A stretch of 64,000 nt of DNA from Moniliophthora roreri. Its lineage: Eukaryota > Basidiomycota > Agaricomycetes > Agaricales > Marasmiaceae. Positions within the stretch are counted from its first letter, which is position 1; the number at the start of each line of letters is the position of its first letter. The stretch covers positions 142,066 to 206,065 of the forward strand of contig LATX02000252.1 of assembly GCA_001466705.2 (NCBI GenBank), written 5' to 3'. Shown here piece after piece: positions 22,492 to 33,511 of the stretch. The translations under genes and the position numbers were made by a program. The notes beneath the pieces are model-generated. The model saw only the letters and a program-made list of their open reading frames with translations, was not told the DNA's origin and made no database searches.

Positions 22492-23670
22492 ATGTCCAAT
22501 GTACCCTCCGCTGCCTCTTCCTCTTCTCTTGCTGGCAGCCAGCCAGCCCGAAACCCGAGCCCTGTTCCTACTGTGTCGGGAGAAGGACGATACGGCGAAA
22601 ACATCACCTACCCTAACGGCCTCAGACCCAATCCCTACCAACTCCTTCATCTCTTCAATACCGAACAGTATGACGATCAAATCCGGAACGCCACTAATCA
22701 GCACAACAGACTGGAACCCTGCGTCAAAAGCCTGTTTTTCCTCAGGGGTCAACGAAAACTATTCGAAAGAATCGTTGAAAGCTGCAGTCTCGAGATTGCC
22801 AACCAGGTGATGTACGCCTGTAACTATCAGTTAGGACTCGAGGGTCCTGTTACGGTACCGTCTACGTTTCCCTATCACCCCCATTTGTCCATGCCTCCTC
22901 CCGCAGATTCCAGAGCAATGTCGGAATACCCTGATCCCCTCTCCTTCAGCCTCCTCGACAGACTCGGAAGACGAACCGACGGGAACGGATACCCCCGTCC
23001 CGACATCAACGACGCTCGAAGCCTCATCTCCAGACTCACATCTGAGCCCCGAGTCGACGAACCCGAACCTTCCCCCGCTGCCAGTACCTCCCCCGAATTT
23101 CCCGACACCCTCGTTTATCCTGACCCCACTCCCGATCCCGACGTCAAACCTAAGGTCGAGTCAATCGACTCCCTTGCCGACTCCCACGCCGGACCCTCGA
23201 TGACCGTTGACCCCGGAAGTCTTCAGACGCCTGAAGCCTCAGTTCCACCTGAGCATGGAACACATCCCCGCGGTGGGAGGGGAGGTCGTTCCCGGGGAAT
23301 CAAAGGACGAGGACGGGGACGACGAAACGGAGAATCGAATCCCCGAAAACACCGACGACCTACCGAAGGTCAGCTTGAGAAGTCCGACTCCGGCCCCGAC
23401 CCCGATGATGCAGCTCGTCGACTGCGTCTCTGCCCTGTGTGCGGACTGGAGCGCCATTTCGCCCGAAATTGCCCGCAGTACATGTGTCGTCGATGCTTCA
23501 CGACTCAACCTGGACATACGTCTAGCCACTGCCCTGACCAGCGAAGGTCTCGCCGCATTGCGCGTTGACGGCCTGATTCGAGCTCAGACTCTATGTCGGA
23601 TGGTCGCCGTTATGATGATGAACGGTGGTATAACAACGAACCCTACGACAACCTCGGAGGGGAGTGTTGA
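22492..23670 (+). pseudogene. Gypsy-2 third ORF (ORF3) with RG-rich region and tandem zinc knuckles
   Basis: ATG at 22492 lies three bases after the pol stop. Open for 358 codons to TGA 23566-23568, directly after RRSRRIAR; the frame then continues to TGA 23668-23670, and the Gypsy-1 copy shows that the real end lies beyond RRSRRIAR. Residues 1-150 are a conserved, probably folded part (LLHLFNTEQYDDQ, LEGPVTVPS). Residues 150-255 are Pro/Ser/Asp-rich. About 256-280 is an RG-rich RNA-binding-like stretch (GGRGGRSRG, KGRGRGRR). Residues 314-327 (CPVCGLERHFARNC) and 332-347 (CRRCFTTQPGHTSSHC) are two zinc knuckles. No transmembrane segment is visible. An RNA-binding accessory protein encoded downstream of pol is the simplest reading; no known family was recognised. 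Confidence 0.8.
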
Positions 23671-23902
23671 AATGTTGATGGAGGAATATGATCGGGACAT
23701 CCAATTGCTATTTGTGGGAGCGGACCCGAAAAAGGTGAGGATGCTTTCGGTAGAGGAACGGGTGGCTACTGGATGGCAACCTACCTCTGATGTACCAGCG
23801 ACTCCACAGTTGGGAGCTGTGGAAGAGATGCCAGACATCGACGACAGGCCTGACACCTCGTACGATTACGACACGGAGCTGTATGGAGACGGAGAGTCGT
23901 AA
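23207..23902 (+). other. Gypsy-2 +1 frame overlapping ORF3 (uninterrupted)
   Basis: A 231-codon open frame, +1 to ORF3, runs from ATG 23207 through the zinc-knuckle region and beyond the ORF3 stop to TAA 23900-23902. It is acidic at first (KDEDGDDETEN), then hydrophobic/helical (VSALCADWSAISPEIA, LIRAQTLCRMVAVMM), and ends DYDTELYGDGES. Gypsy-1 keeps the same +1 frame with similar residues. The tail DTELYGD also occurs at the end of Gypsy-1 ORF3 but in the other frame, so some frame switching between the elements is possible. Confidence 0.45.
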
Positions 23903-23929
23903 GTAAGGTCCAACGGAGTTTGCCCCTTG

Positions 23930-24396
23930 TTGAGGGGGTAATGTTACGAACTTTCCCTTTTTCCATTGTATTACTACCTATGCTTCCCTTTCATCAGACA
24001 CATTCACCTTCCTAGCCCCCTTTTCCTTCTCAAATCCATGCTTCTCTTTACCATCGGACTCATCCACCTTCCTCGTCCCCATTTGCTTATCCCTTTGTAT
24101 TGTATTACTCATATCCCGATAGCTTCGGGAATTTTAGACAATCACCGAACTCATCGGCTATACGTATATAGTTAGTATTAGCTCGGTTGTAACGTATTTA
24201 AGCGCTCAAGCTGAGACTCTAAGTCTCCAGCTTGACCTGGTTTATTATACACTTGTGTCAACGCCTACATCGAAGGATTTCTGAACTTCAGCAACTGCTG
24301 AACGAACTCAAACTTGAACTTGGAAACTACTTTATGAAGGGGATTCTTCGTTGAAGTTAGTTGAAGTTGACGTTGCTGCGCACAAGTAATGTAACA
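23930..24396 (+). repeat. Gypsy-2 polypurine tract and 3' LTR with Gypsy-1 tail
   Basis: TTGAGGGGGTAA precedes TGTTAC at 23942. The LTR is 455 bp. The last ~20 bases carry the Gypsy-1-type GCGCACAAGTAATG tail, and the following ACAAC (24397-24401) matches the left flank of Gypsy-1. Confidence 0.9.
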
Positions 24397-24401
24397 ACAA
24401 C

Positions 24402-25873
24402 TAAATAAGCTAGGGCCTGAAGTGGTTGAAAAATACTGATTGCCAGTAGCTCTTCTACCTGAACAACATCATACACTCTGGTAATTGGTAGGCAGTATCT
24501 CTTCTGCTTTCCACCTACAAAACACATTCCCTTATATACTCTACAACATAAATAATCTAATATATCTGTTACAAATACAAATAAAACTGAGTCGGGTGAT
24601 AAATATTACATAAACTGAGCTGTGTTTGGTAATTTCTCTGTCACAGTGTCCAATTGTAGTCAGGCTTTGTAGCCATAAACTCTTTTATTCTTTTTCTATA
24701 ATGATTGTGCAGTCTTCTGACACTACCATTTGCAATTTTCTCTATCAGACAGCTCTCCTTCCAACTCCGTTTGAAAATATTATACTTCTATGCCACTCCA
24801 CACAGTTCCTTCCTTCTCTGTCTACTATCGTCTGCTCTATGGACACATAGTATGCTTCCATCTCTATGTTTAAAGTGTATGTGTAAGCTCAGCCATGCTG
24901 GTTTCTCATCATACAGCTTTGTCTTCTGTTTTTCCATGATACAGGCACCCTTCTGGTAGCCGATCATCTATTTTATTCTTCAATTTGATATTTGGTATCT
25001 CAAGTATCCCTTGCTGATAATTTGTCATCCTCTGTTTCATATCTGTTTCTTGATAATATTCTGGTATGTGTATCATTAAAGGCTTTTATTCTTCCTTCAA
25101 GCTGGGTATGGATTGAAAACATTGTTAAAAGTGAAAATATTCCCTTTGGTATGCTTTTGATAGAGAAGTATTATGTGGTGTGGTTCCCTACAGGTTTTGG
25201 GATGCTCCTCTGTGTTCAGATTCACTGTTTATTTTCATACTAGCAGTGGTCAGATACCCATCAACCATTACTCTGCTAACATTTTATATCCTTCTCTACT
25301 ACTTGCTTTGACTAGCTGCTCAGGGCTCACACTAGTCCTTAATTCCCTTATATATTTCATTTTCAACTATAAAAGTGCAAAATATTCTCTATTTGTGTGT
25401 GAAACAAAAGGTGAAAGTTATGCATATCATCTCCCCCCAACTAAAGAAAAGGATTGTCCCCAATCTGTCAATATTATGGGTGAAATATAGGATTCTCTCA
25501 ATACCACATCTCCTGATATGAAATAACCATCCTCTTGTAGGTCTTTTCAAGCACTTTCCAATGATACTAAAATCTCTCTCTGGTATATCTTTATCTTATC
25601 TTTATCTCTCTGCATCAATTTCTCTTGCCTTTTTCATAACATCAGATGATCTCTGTAGCCATATGTTGGAAGTCTGCTTTCAATACTCAGTGTTAAGAAA
25701 TTATTCCATTACCATCAGGCTTCTTGTAGTCTAATTCAGTAAAGTCATTTTCTTCCATATTCTTCTTGTTCTATTTACTTAAATATTTTAGATTGATCTT
25801 TGACAAATATTTAAGTGGGGTCCATTTTGAACTTGGACTATCTGCTTTCTTTCTTCCTTTCCTTCCTTCCAAC
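24402..25873. other. AT-rich stretch, no supported gene
   Basis: Pyrimidine-rich, many stops in all frames; small plus-strand frames look random. It contains CTCCCCCCAACTAAAG at about 25430, a motif also found near 33306 (CTCCCCCCAACTAAAT) upstream of another spliced gene. It may be upstream sequence of the gene starting at 25874, or an old LTR remnant. Confidence 0.35.
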
Positions 25874-26748
25874 ATGACTTGCAAGGCTAAGAGCAAGTCC
25901 ACTGCTGCTGTTGCCTCTTCTTCAAAGTCAAAGAACATCTCTCTTCCTCAACTTTCAACTGTAAATGCTGCCACTCTTAGTGTCCTTCATCTCCACTGCA
26001 TGCTCTTATCCTCTATTTGTCATAACATCTGGCATCACCTTGAGGGCAAGTCTTCCCCCTTTGCTGATGCATCTGCCTTGGCAAATTTTGCCTTCCCAGC
26101 TATAAAAACCCCTCTGGTATATCTCTGACATTAATTATTCTCTATCTTTCTTTTCGTTAATATTATGTTTCTCTAGGTTTCACTTGATGAATATTGTGGA
26201 CGGTTTTGGTTTCCGCAAGCCTTTATGAGTCTCCTCATGTTGGCCCTCCAGCTCCTCAAGCATCTTGAATCTCATTTCTCCATTACCATCTCCAACAACC
26301 TCTATAGCTCTTTCCCTTTCAAATCTCAATTTTATTTCTGGAAGCATATGTTGGGTCTCAAGGTAGGTTCTCTCGTCCATTTGTTTTTCTTCTCTTATTA
26401 ATATTATTCTTTTCCAGCCACTCGATTTCTCCACTGATTTCCTTTCTATAAAAGATATCTTGGCTGAATACGATCCTGACTGAAACATTCTCAACATCAA
26501 TAATGGTATCGAAATCTCTGACCACGAAGAATCAGATAGTAGCAATGAGGATGCTTCAGGTAATGAAAACAGAGGTAAAAGCCTCTAAACGCCCTGTTCA
26601 TACTATTAAGCCTCCTGCTCGTGCTACTTCTATTGTCGAAGTGGTACATGTGCTCATTTTAATAATATTCTTTCTTCTGTTTCTCATATTCTTTTCCTCA
26701 TAGCTGGCCTGCTCCAGTGGCTCCAGTAAAACTAAGCAAAAGGTGAGT
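25874..26748 (+). pseudogene. spliced gene of unknown function, first copy (cut by contig end)
   Basis: ATG at 25874 (MTCKAKSKSTAAVA). Exon 1 25874-26116, exon 2 26177-26362 and exon 3 from 26418 are separated by GT-AG introns of 60 and 55 nt. The protein starts basic/Ser-rich, then a helical aromatic stretch (VSLDEYCGRFWFPQAFM, FYFWKHMLGLK), then an acidic stretch (ISDHEESDSSNEDA). A TGA follows YDPD in exon 3, at a place where arginine would be natural. More short exons follow with pyrimidine-rich introns that repeatedly contain TTAATATT. No family recognised. The sequence ends at the N at 26749 and is given again at 28722. Confidence 0.5.
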
Positions 26749-26749
26749 N

Positions 26750-29596
26750 AGTAAGGTCCAACGGAGTTTGCCCCTTGTTGAGGGGGTAATGTTACGAACT
26801 TTCCCTTTTTCCATTGTATTACTACCTATGCTTCCCTTTCATCAGACACATTCACCTTCCTAGCCCCCTTTTCCTTCTCAAATCCATGCTTCTCTTTACC
26901 ATCGGACTCATCCACCTTCCTCGTCCCCATTTGCTTATCCCTTTGTATTGTATTACTCATATCCCGATAGCTTCGGGAATTTTAGACAATCACCGAACTC
27001 ATCGGCTATACGTATATAGTTAGTATTAGCTCGGTTGTAACGTATTTAAGCGCTCAAGCTGAGACTCTAAGTCTCCAGCTTGACCTGGTTTATTATACAC
27101 TTGTGTCAACGCCTACATCGAAGGATTTCTGAACTTCAGCAACTGCTGAACGAACTCAAACTTGAACTTGGAAACTACTTTATGAAGGGGATTCTTCGTT
27201 GAAGTTAGTTGAAGTTGACGTTGCTGCGCACAAGTAATGTAACAACAACTAAATAAGCTAGGGCCTGAAGTGGTTGAAAAATACTGATTGCCAGTAGCTC
27301 TTCTACCTGAACAACATCATACACTCTGGTAATTGGTAGGCAGTATCTCTTCTGCTTTCCACCTACAAAACACATTCCCTTATATACTCTACAACATAAA
27401 TAATCTAATATATCTGTTACAAATACAAATAAAACTGAGTCAGGTGATAAATATTATATAAACTGAGCTGTGTTTGGTAATTTCTCTGTCACAGTGTCCA
27501 ATTGTAGTCAGGCTTTGTAGCCATAAACTCTTTTATTCTTTTTCTATAATGATTGTGCAGTCTTCTGACACTACCATTTGCAATTTTCTCTATCAGACAG
27601 CTCTCCTTCCAACTCCGTTTGAAAATATTATACTTCTATGCCACTCCACACAGTTCCTTCCTTCTCTGTCTACTATCGTCTGCTCTATGGACACATAGTA
27701 TGCTTCCATCTCTATGTTTAAAGTGTATGTGTAAGCTCAGCCATGCTGGTTTCTCATCATACAGCTTTGTCTTCTGTTTTTCCATGATACAGGCACCCTT
27801 CTGGTAGCCGATCATCTATTTTATTCTTCAATTTGATATTTGGTATCTCAAGTATCCCTTGCTGATAATTTGTCATCCTCTGTTTCATATCTGTTTCTTG
27901 ATAATATTCTGGTATGTGTATCATTAAAGGCTTTTATTCTTCCTTCAAGCTGGGTATGGATTGAAAACATTGTTAAAAGTGAAAATATTCCCTTTGGTAT
28001 GCTTTTGATAGAGAAGTATTATGTGGTGTGGTTCCCTACAGGTTTTGGGATGCTCCTCTGTGTTCAGATTCACTGTTTATTTTCATACTAGCAGTGGTCA
28101 GATACCCATCAACCATTACTCTGCTAACATTTTATATCCTTCTCTACTACTTGCTTTGACTAGCTGCTCAGGGCTCACACTAGTCCTTAATTCCCTTATA
28201 TATTTCATTTTCAACTATAAAAGTGCAAAATATTCTCTATTTGTGTGTGAAACAAAAGGTGAAAGTTATGCATATCATCTCCCCCCAACTAAAGAAAAGG
28301 ATTGTCCCCAATCTGTCAATATTATGGGTGAAATATAGGATTCTCTCAATACCACATCTCCTGATATGAAATAACCATCCTCTTGTAGGTCTTTTCAAGC
28401 ACTTTCCAATGATACTAAAATCTCTCTCTGGTATATCTTTATCTTATCTTTATCTCTCTGCATCAATTTCTCTTGCCTTTTTCATAACATCAGATGATCT
28501 CTGTAGCCATATGTTGGAAGTCTGCTTTCAATACTCAGTGTTAAGAAATTATTCCATTACCATCAGGCTTCTTGTAGTCTAATTCAGTAAAGTCATTTTC
28601 TTCCATATTCTTCTTGTTCTATTTACTTAAATATTTTAGATTGATCTTTGACAAATATTTAAGTGGGGTCCATTTTGAACTTGGACTATCTGCTTTCTTT
28701 CTTCCTTTCCTTCCTTCCAACATGACTTGCAAGGCTAAGAGCAAGTCCACTGCTGCTGTTGCCTCTTCTTCAAAGTCAAAGAACATCTCTCTTCCTCAAC
28801 TTTCAACTGTAAATGCTGCCACTCTTAGTGTCCTTCATCTCCACTGCATGCTCTTATCCTCTATTTGTCATAACATCTGGCATCACCTTGAGGGCAAGTC
28901 TTCCCCCTTTGCTGATGCATCTGCCTTGGCAAATTTTGCCTTCCCAGCTATAAAAACCCCTCTGGTATATCTCTGACATTAATTATTCTCTATCTTTCTT
29001 TTCGTTAATATTATGTTTCTCTAGGTTTCACTTGATGAATATTGTGGACGGTTTTGGTTTCCGCAAGCCTTTATGAGTCTCCTCATGTTGGCCCTCCAGC
29101 TCCTCAAGCATCTTGAATCTCATTTCTCCATTACCATCTCCAACAACCTCTATAGCTCTTTCCCTTTCAAATCTCAATTTTATTTCTGGAAGCATATGTT
29201 GGGTCTCAAGGTAGGTTCTCTCGTCCATTTGTTTTTCTTCTCTTATTAATATTATTCTTTTCCAGCCACTCGATTTCTCCACTGATTTCCTTTCTATAAA
29301 AGATATCTTGGCTGAATACGATCCTGACTGAAACATTCTCAACATCAATAATGGTATCGAAATCTCTGACCACGAAGAATCAGATAGTAGCAATGAGGAT
29401 GCTTCAGGTAATGAAAACAGAGGTAAAAGCCTCTAAACGCCCTGTTCATACTATTAAGCCTCCTGCTCGTGCTACTTCTATTGTCGAAGTGGTACATGTG
29501 CTCATTTTAATAATATTCTTTCTTCTGTTTCTCATATTCTTTTCCTCATAGCTGGCCTGCTCCAGTGGCTCCAGTAAAACTAAGCAAAAGGTGAGT
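26750..29596. repeat. assembly overlap: second copy of 23902-26748
   Basis: After the N at 26749 the sequence restarts at the equivalent of 23902 (offset 2848) and repeats it almost base for base, including the Gypsy-2 3' LTR (26790-27244). Only a few differences were seen, e.g. GTCGGG at about 24592 against GTCAGG at 27440 (CG to CA). The copy then continues past the point where the first ended. This is the pattern of two overlapping contigs placed end to end. Confidence 0.9.
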
Positions 29597-30048
29597 TCCA
29601 TCCTCTATGAAACTGTCTCTAAACTTAATATTTACCTTTCCATAGTCTCAACCAGCTGTGTCTTCATCTACTCAAGTGACTATCAAGACTGAACCATCTT
29701 CATCTAAGCATAAGGTCCAATACCTTACAGTCTCAGGTTCATCTTAATATTTTCTCATCCTAAATCTCTTTCTTATCAACCCTTGCTATAGCCTCCTGCC
29801 AGAAAATGCTCTTGAACTGCCACCAAGGCTGCAGGATAAGGTATTATTCTTTTTAATATTATATCATCCATCTCATTAATACTATTCTTTCTTTTCAGAG
29901 TTCTGACCCTAAAGGTAAGAAACATGCTGTTGACCCTCCTCCTAATGAAGGCAAGAAAGACGTAAGTCTCCTTTTTCTAAAATGTTTTCCTTCTCTCATT
30001 ATTACTCTCTTATCTCTAGAGAGATGGCAATATGGATCTTGATGAGAT
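28722..30048 (+). pseudogene. spliced gene of unknown function, second copy
   Basis: Same gene as at 25874, extending further: exons around 29571-29590, 29648-29714, 29792-29840, 29900-29960 and 30021-30048, separated by short GT-AG introns. The exons are rich in Ser/Pro/Lys (SQPAVSSSTQVTIKTEPSS). TGA after RKCS and TAA after KAAG interrupt it, both explicable by C-to-T change. Truncated by the N at 30049. Confidence 0.45.
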
Positions 30049-30049
30049 N

Positions 30050-31063
30050 ATGAATATTGTGGACGGTTTTGGTTTCCGCAAGCCTTTATGAGTCTCCTCA
30101 TGTTGGCCCTCCAGCTCCTCAAGCATCTTGAATCTCATTTCTCCATTACCATCTCCAACAACCTCTATAGCTCTTTCCCTTTCAAATCTCAATTTTATTT
30201 CTGGAAGCATATGTTGGGTCTCAAGGTAGGTTCTCTCGTCCATTTGTTTTTCTTCTCTTATTAATATTATTCTTTTCCAGCCACTCGATTTCTCCACTGA
30301 TTTCCTTTCTATAAAAGATATCTTGGCTGAATACGATCCTGACTGAAACATTCTCAACATCAATAATGGTATCGAAATCTCTGACCACGAAGAATCAGAT
30401 AGTAGCAATGAGGATGCTTCAGGTAATGAAAACAGAGGTAAAAGCCTCTAAACGCCCTGTTCATACTATTAAGCCTCCTGCTCGTGCTACTTCTATTGTC
30501 GAAGTGGTACATGTGCTCATTTTAATAATATTCTTTCTTCTGTTTCTCATATTCTTTTCCTCATAGCTGGCCTGCTCCAGTGGCTCCAGTAAAACTAAGC
30601 AAAAGGTGAGTTCCATCCTCTATGAAACTGTCTCTAAACTTAATATTTACCTTTCCATAGTCTCAACCAGCTGTGTCTTCATCTACTCAAGTGACTATCA
30701 AGACTGAACCATCTTCATCTAAGCATAAGGTCCAATACCTTACAGTCTCAGGTTCATCTTAATATTTTCTCATCCTAAATCTCTTTCTTATCAACCCTTG
30801 CTATAGCCTCCTGCCAGAAAATGCTCTTGAACTGCCACCAAGGCTGCAGGATAAGGTATTATTCTTTTTAATATTATATCATCCATCTCATTAATACTAT
30901 TCTTTCTTTTCAGAGTTCTGACCCTAAAGGTAAGAAACATGCTGTTGACCCTCCTCCTAATGAAGGCAAGAAAGACGTAAGTCTCCTTTTTCTAAAATGT
31001 TTTCCTTCTCTCATTATTACTCTCTTATCTCTAGAGAGATGGCAATATGGATCTTGATGAGAT
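30050..31063. repeat. assembly overlap: copy of 29035-30048
   Basis: The sequence after the N at 30049 restarts at the equivalent of 29035 (offset 1015) and is identical as far as could be compared; it continues beyond 31063 into new sequence. Confidence 0.88.
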
Positions 31064-32520
31064 CGATCCTTCACAACCATCCACCTCCAAATCTATCCAA
31101 GACCTTGATCTGGAGGAGATCATCGGTGGAGTTGGTCAAGGTTGCTCTGCTAAGGAGAACACTTCCAATGTCTTCTGTCTTCTCCAAGCTTTTGGTCAAA
31201 CTAAGGCCATAGAGGTACTTTGAGGTAAGCTCTGTTTATCCACTATCTACCCCTTAGGCTCTCTAGTTCTATTCTTTTTAGCTCACTCTGGGTTGCTAAA
31301 TCTTGGCCTCAGCAACACTTTCTGGCCTGTATACAAGATCATGTCTGCTCTGACAACTCATCCTAGGGTAATTATTCTTGCTCATTCCTCTCATCTCTAA
31401 CATTTCTTTAAATATTCTTCTTTCTATAAGCCAAAGCCAACATCAACAATGAACTGTCTTGTACTCAATGTGACTCTGCCAATGCTTATTGCAAAACCAG
31501 ATTAGGGATGTCCACCCACTGTTAGTGATGCACCCACCTCCAACTACAGTGCTCATTCAGAATGTATTTCTTCAACGCCTTTACCATGAACAACCAGCAT
31601 TTCATCCAATTGCTAAGTAGTCTTGCCAGTAATACTATCTTTTCTTTCTTTTTGACTCTCATTCTAATCTTAATATTTTCAGGTCTCGCCTTCCAGACAT
31701 CTGCCATCTTCAATCTAATAGTTTCATTCTTTGGCATTTGACAACAGATCTCCCTCCTGTGTGCTCAAGAGGAGTCCATCAAAAGTTCTCTTCATTATCA
31801 TTGAGAGCTTCTTTGAGCAAGCTGTGCTGACCCCCATGTCATTCTAAAATACTTGTTCTGGCACAATCCTAACTTTGCCCCTTTGGAGGAACAACTCAAC
31901 ATCCTCTGTGCTTCTCTGAGTTGGATTGCTAGAGACCTGGGTGTGCCTGATGGCTACAAATTTGAAGTTGTTTGTCCTATAGATCCATTCTCTGCCTCTC
32001 TAAGTGATGTATGGGTTATTTTGAAGGGCACTGACTTTGATGTCACTGGTCTGAAGTCCAGCTCATACATGATTGTTGACAACAAGGTTGTTATAGTTGA
32101 TGGGTTGGAAGCTCTGCATTTTGAAGGCCTTGCTGTCGAGAACAAAGCTGGCCCCTCAAACTCCATAAGTCTTCTCTATCACTTTTCCACTATATCTCTC
32201 ATTAATATTCTATTATTCTTATAGACTGCTGATGCTGGGCCTTCTGCTCTTGCTACCCCTCATGCTGTTAGTCCTTCAAATACTGTCGACTCGACTAATG
32301 AAGCCAGTGCTGTGGCAGCCGACAATGCCAATCCTTTGGTATGTCTCTTCTTCTTTAATATTCTGATCTCTTACTAATCAGCTATCTTCTAGTAAGCTGG
32401 TGGATATGCCACAACCTGTGTCTCTGCTGACACCATCATCCACTTTGGACAATATTGCATTCTTCAGTCTCTCTTGCCTTTTGACTGCTCCTGAGTCAGA
32501 TGATGAGGATGAGGTGCTGT
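31064..32520 (+). pseudogene. 3' part of the spliced gene of unknown function
   Basis: Continuation of the gene seen at 25874/28722. Open exons include 31064-31225 (acidic start, DLDLEEIIGGVGQG) and a longer one at about 31835-32167. The latter gives a well-formed protein stretch (WIARDLGVPDGYKFEVV, SDVWVILKGTDFDVTG, VIVDGLEALHFEGLAVENKAG) followed by Ala/Ser-rich exons to about 32340. Introns are again short and T-rich with TTAATATT. Exon phases could not all be reconciled, so decay is likely. No known domain recognised. Confidence 0.4.
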
Positions 32521-33511
32521 ATACCCTCCCAACTTAGGATTTTGTCATGTTACTCTCTTGGTTGGCACCAGGTTTGGCTATTATATCACATATTGGACAT
32601 AATATTATCATCTACAACTCTACTATACTCTCTTGTTGCTGAAATATTTAAGTACTTTACTCAAAAACACTTAGATATTTTCAAATCTACTTGGACTTTC
32701 TCTTCAGTAGCTATAGTTTTTGTACTATTTGCTTACTGAAACAATCATATAACATCTCCTGCTCATTTTCTAAGCCAATGCATGAAAATATTATAAGTCC
32801 TAGTTGTCTTCGAACTTAAACATTTCTCGAGTCAAGCATATCTCTCTTATTTTGTGTGAATTGCTATCACAGATCATGTTTTTGTCATCTCTCTCATCCT
32901 TCTTCATGTAGATAAGTCTATTATAAACTTCTTTTCTTATCTATTGCCAATCTCTAAGTCTTTTCTGTATGTGTCATTCTCTGTATATATGCATAAGCAC
33001 TCTATATTTAGTGATCTGACCAAATATTCTTTTGTCTTTGGAACTGAATTGAATCTATTGTTCCTGTCCTATATTTTCTGGGTTGTGGAATCAGCACTCC
33101 TGTTATCTCTATGAAGTTCCTCTTACACCACTTTCAGTTTCATCTATTAGTTTCCATGTCTATGTATGCTTCTCTTTTTCCAGCCAATAGTCATTCCATC
33201 CACTATTCACGTGTCTTAGTGGTTCTCTGAAACTTCCATACAGGCAATCTTTATTCAATTCTTTTTGAAAATTGTTGAAAATTGTTGAAATTTCCATATA
33301 TATTCCTCCCCCCAACTAAATAATAACAATGTCCCTGTTGTTCAGGCAAGGTACACATATCTCATCTGACAATTTGCACTATTCATTTCCACGAATGTGC
33401 ACATTCTATGGCATATGCCTATAAATTCTGTGTGTTCAAACAATAACTCCCTATAATTCACATTCTTTCTGTCTTCAAAATTCGTTGTCTAATCTTTTGG
33501 ATACTGCTGCA
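32521..33511. other. no supported gene
   Basis: T-rich sequence with stops in all frames. Contains a GAAAATTGTTGAAAATTGTTGAAA short repeat near 33268 and the CTCCCCCCAACTAAAT motif at about 33306, also present at about 25430. Confidence 0.35.

Larger units (their letters stand above)
9948..24396 (+). mobile_element. composite of two nested chromodomain Gypsy retrotransposons
   Basis: Gypsy-1 spans 9948-17098 and resumes only as the last bases before 24396. Gypsy-2 starts at 17099 within the 3' LTR of Gypsy-1. The outer flanks match: ACAAC at 9943-9947 and at 24397-24401. The final LTR tail reads GCTGCGCACAAGTAATG, with the extra CA found in Gypsy-1 LTRs (10289-10304) and absent from the Gypsy-2 5' LTR (GCTGCGCAAGTAACG). 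The tail therefore comes from Gypsy-1, joined to the Gypsy-2 3' LTR at the shared TGCTGCGCA (24374-24382). Both elements are Tf1/sushi-like by domain order, chromodomain and self-priming signal. Confidence 0.85.

Noticed and set aside
24626..25490. Four overlapping plus-strand frames, repeated at 27474-28338
   Set aside because: Repetition is an assembly overlap, not conservation; T-rich sequence, no domain or splice logic.
26750..31063. Apparent tandem duplication of an LTR plus gene
   Set aside because: Begins and ends at single Ns in the manner of contig overlaps; almost no divergence.
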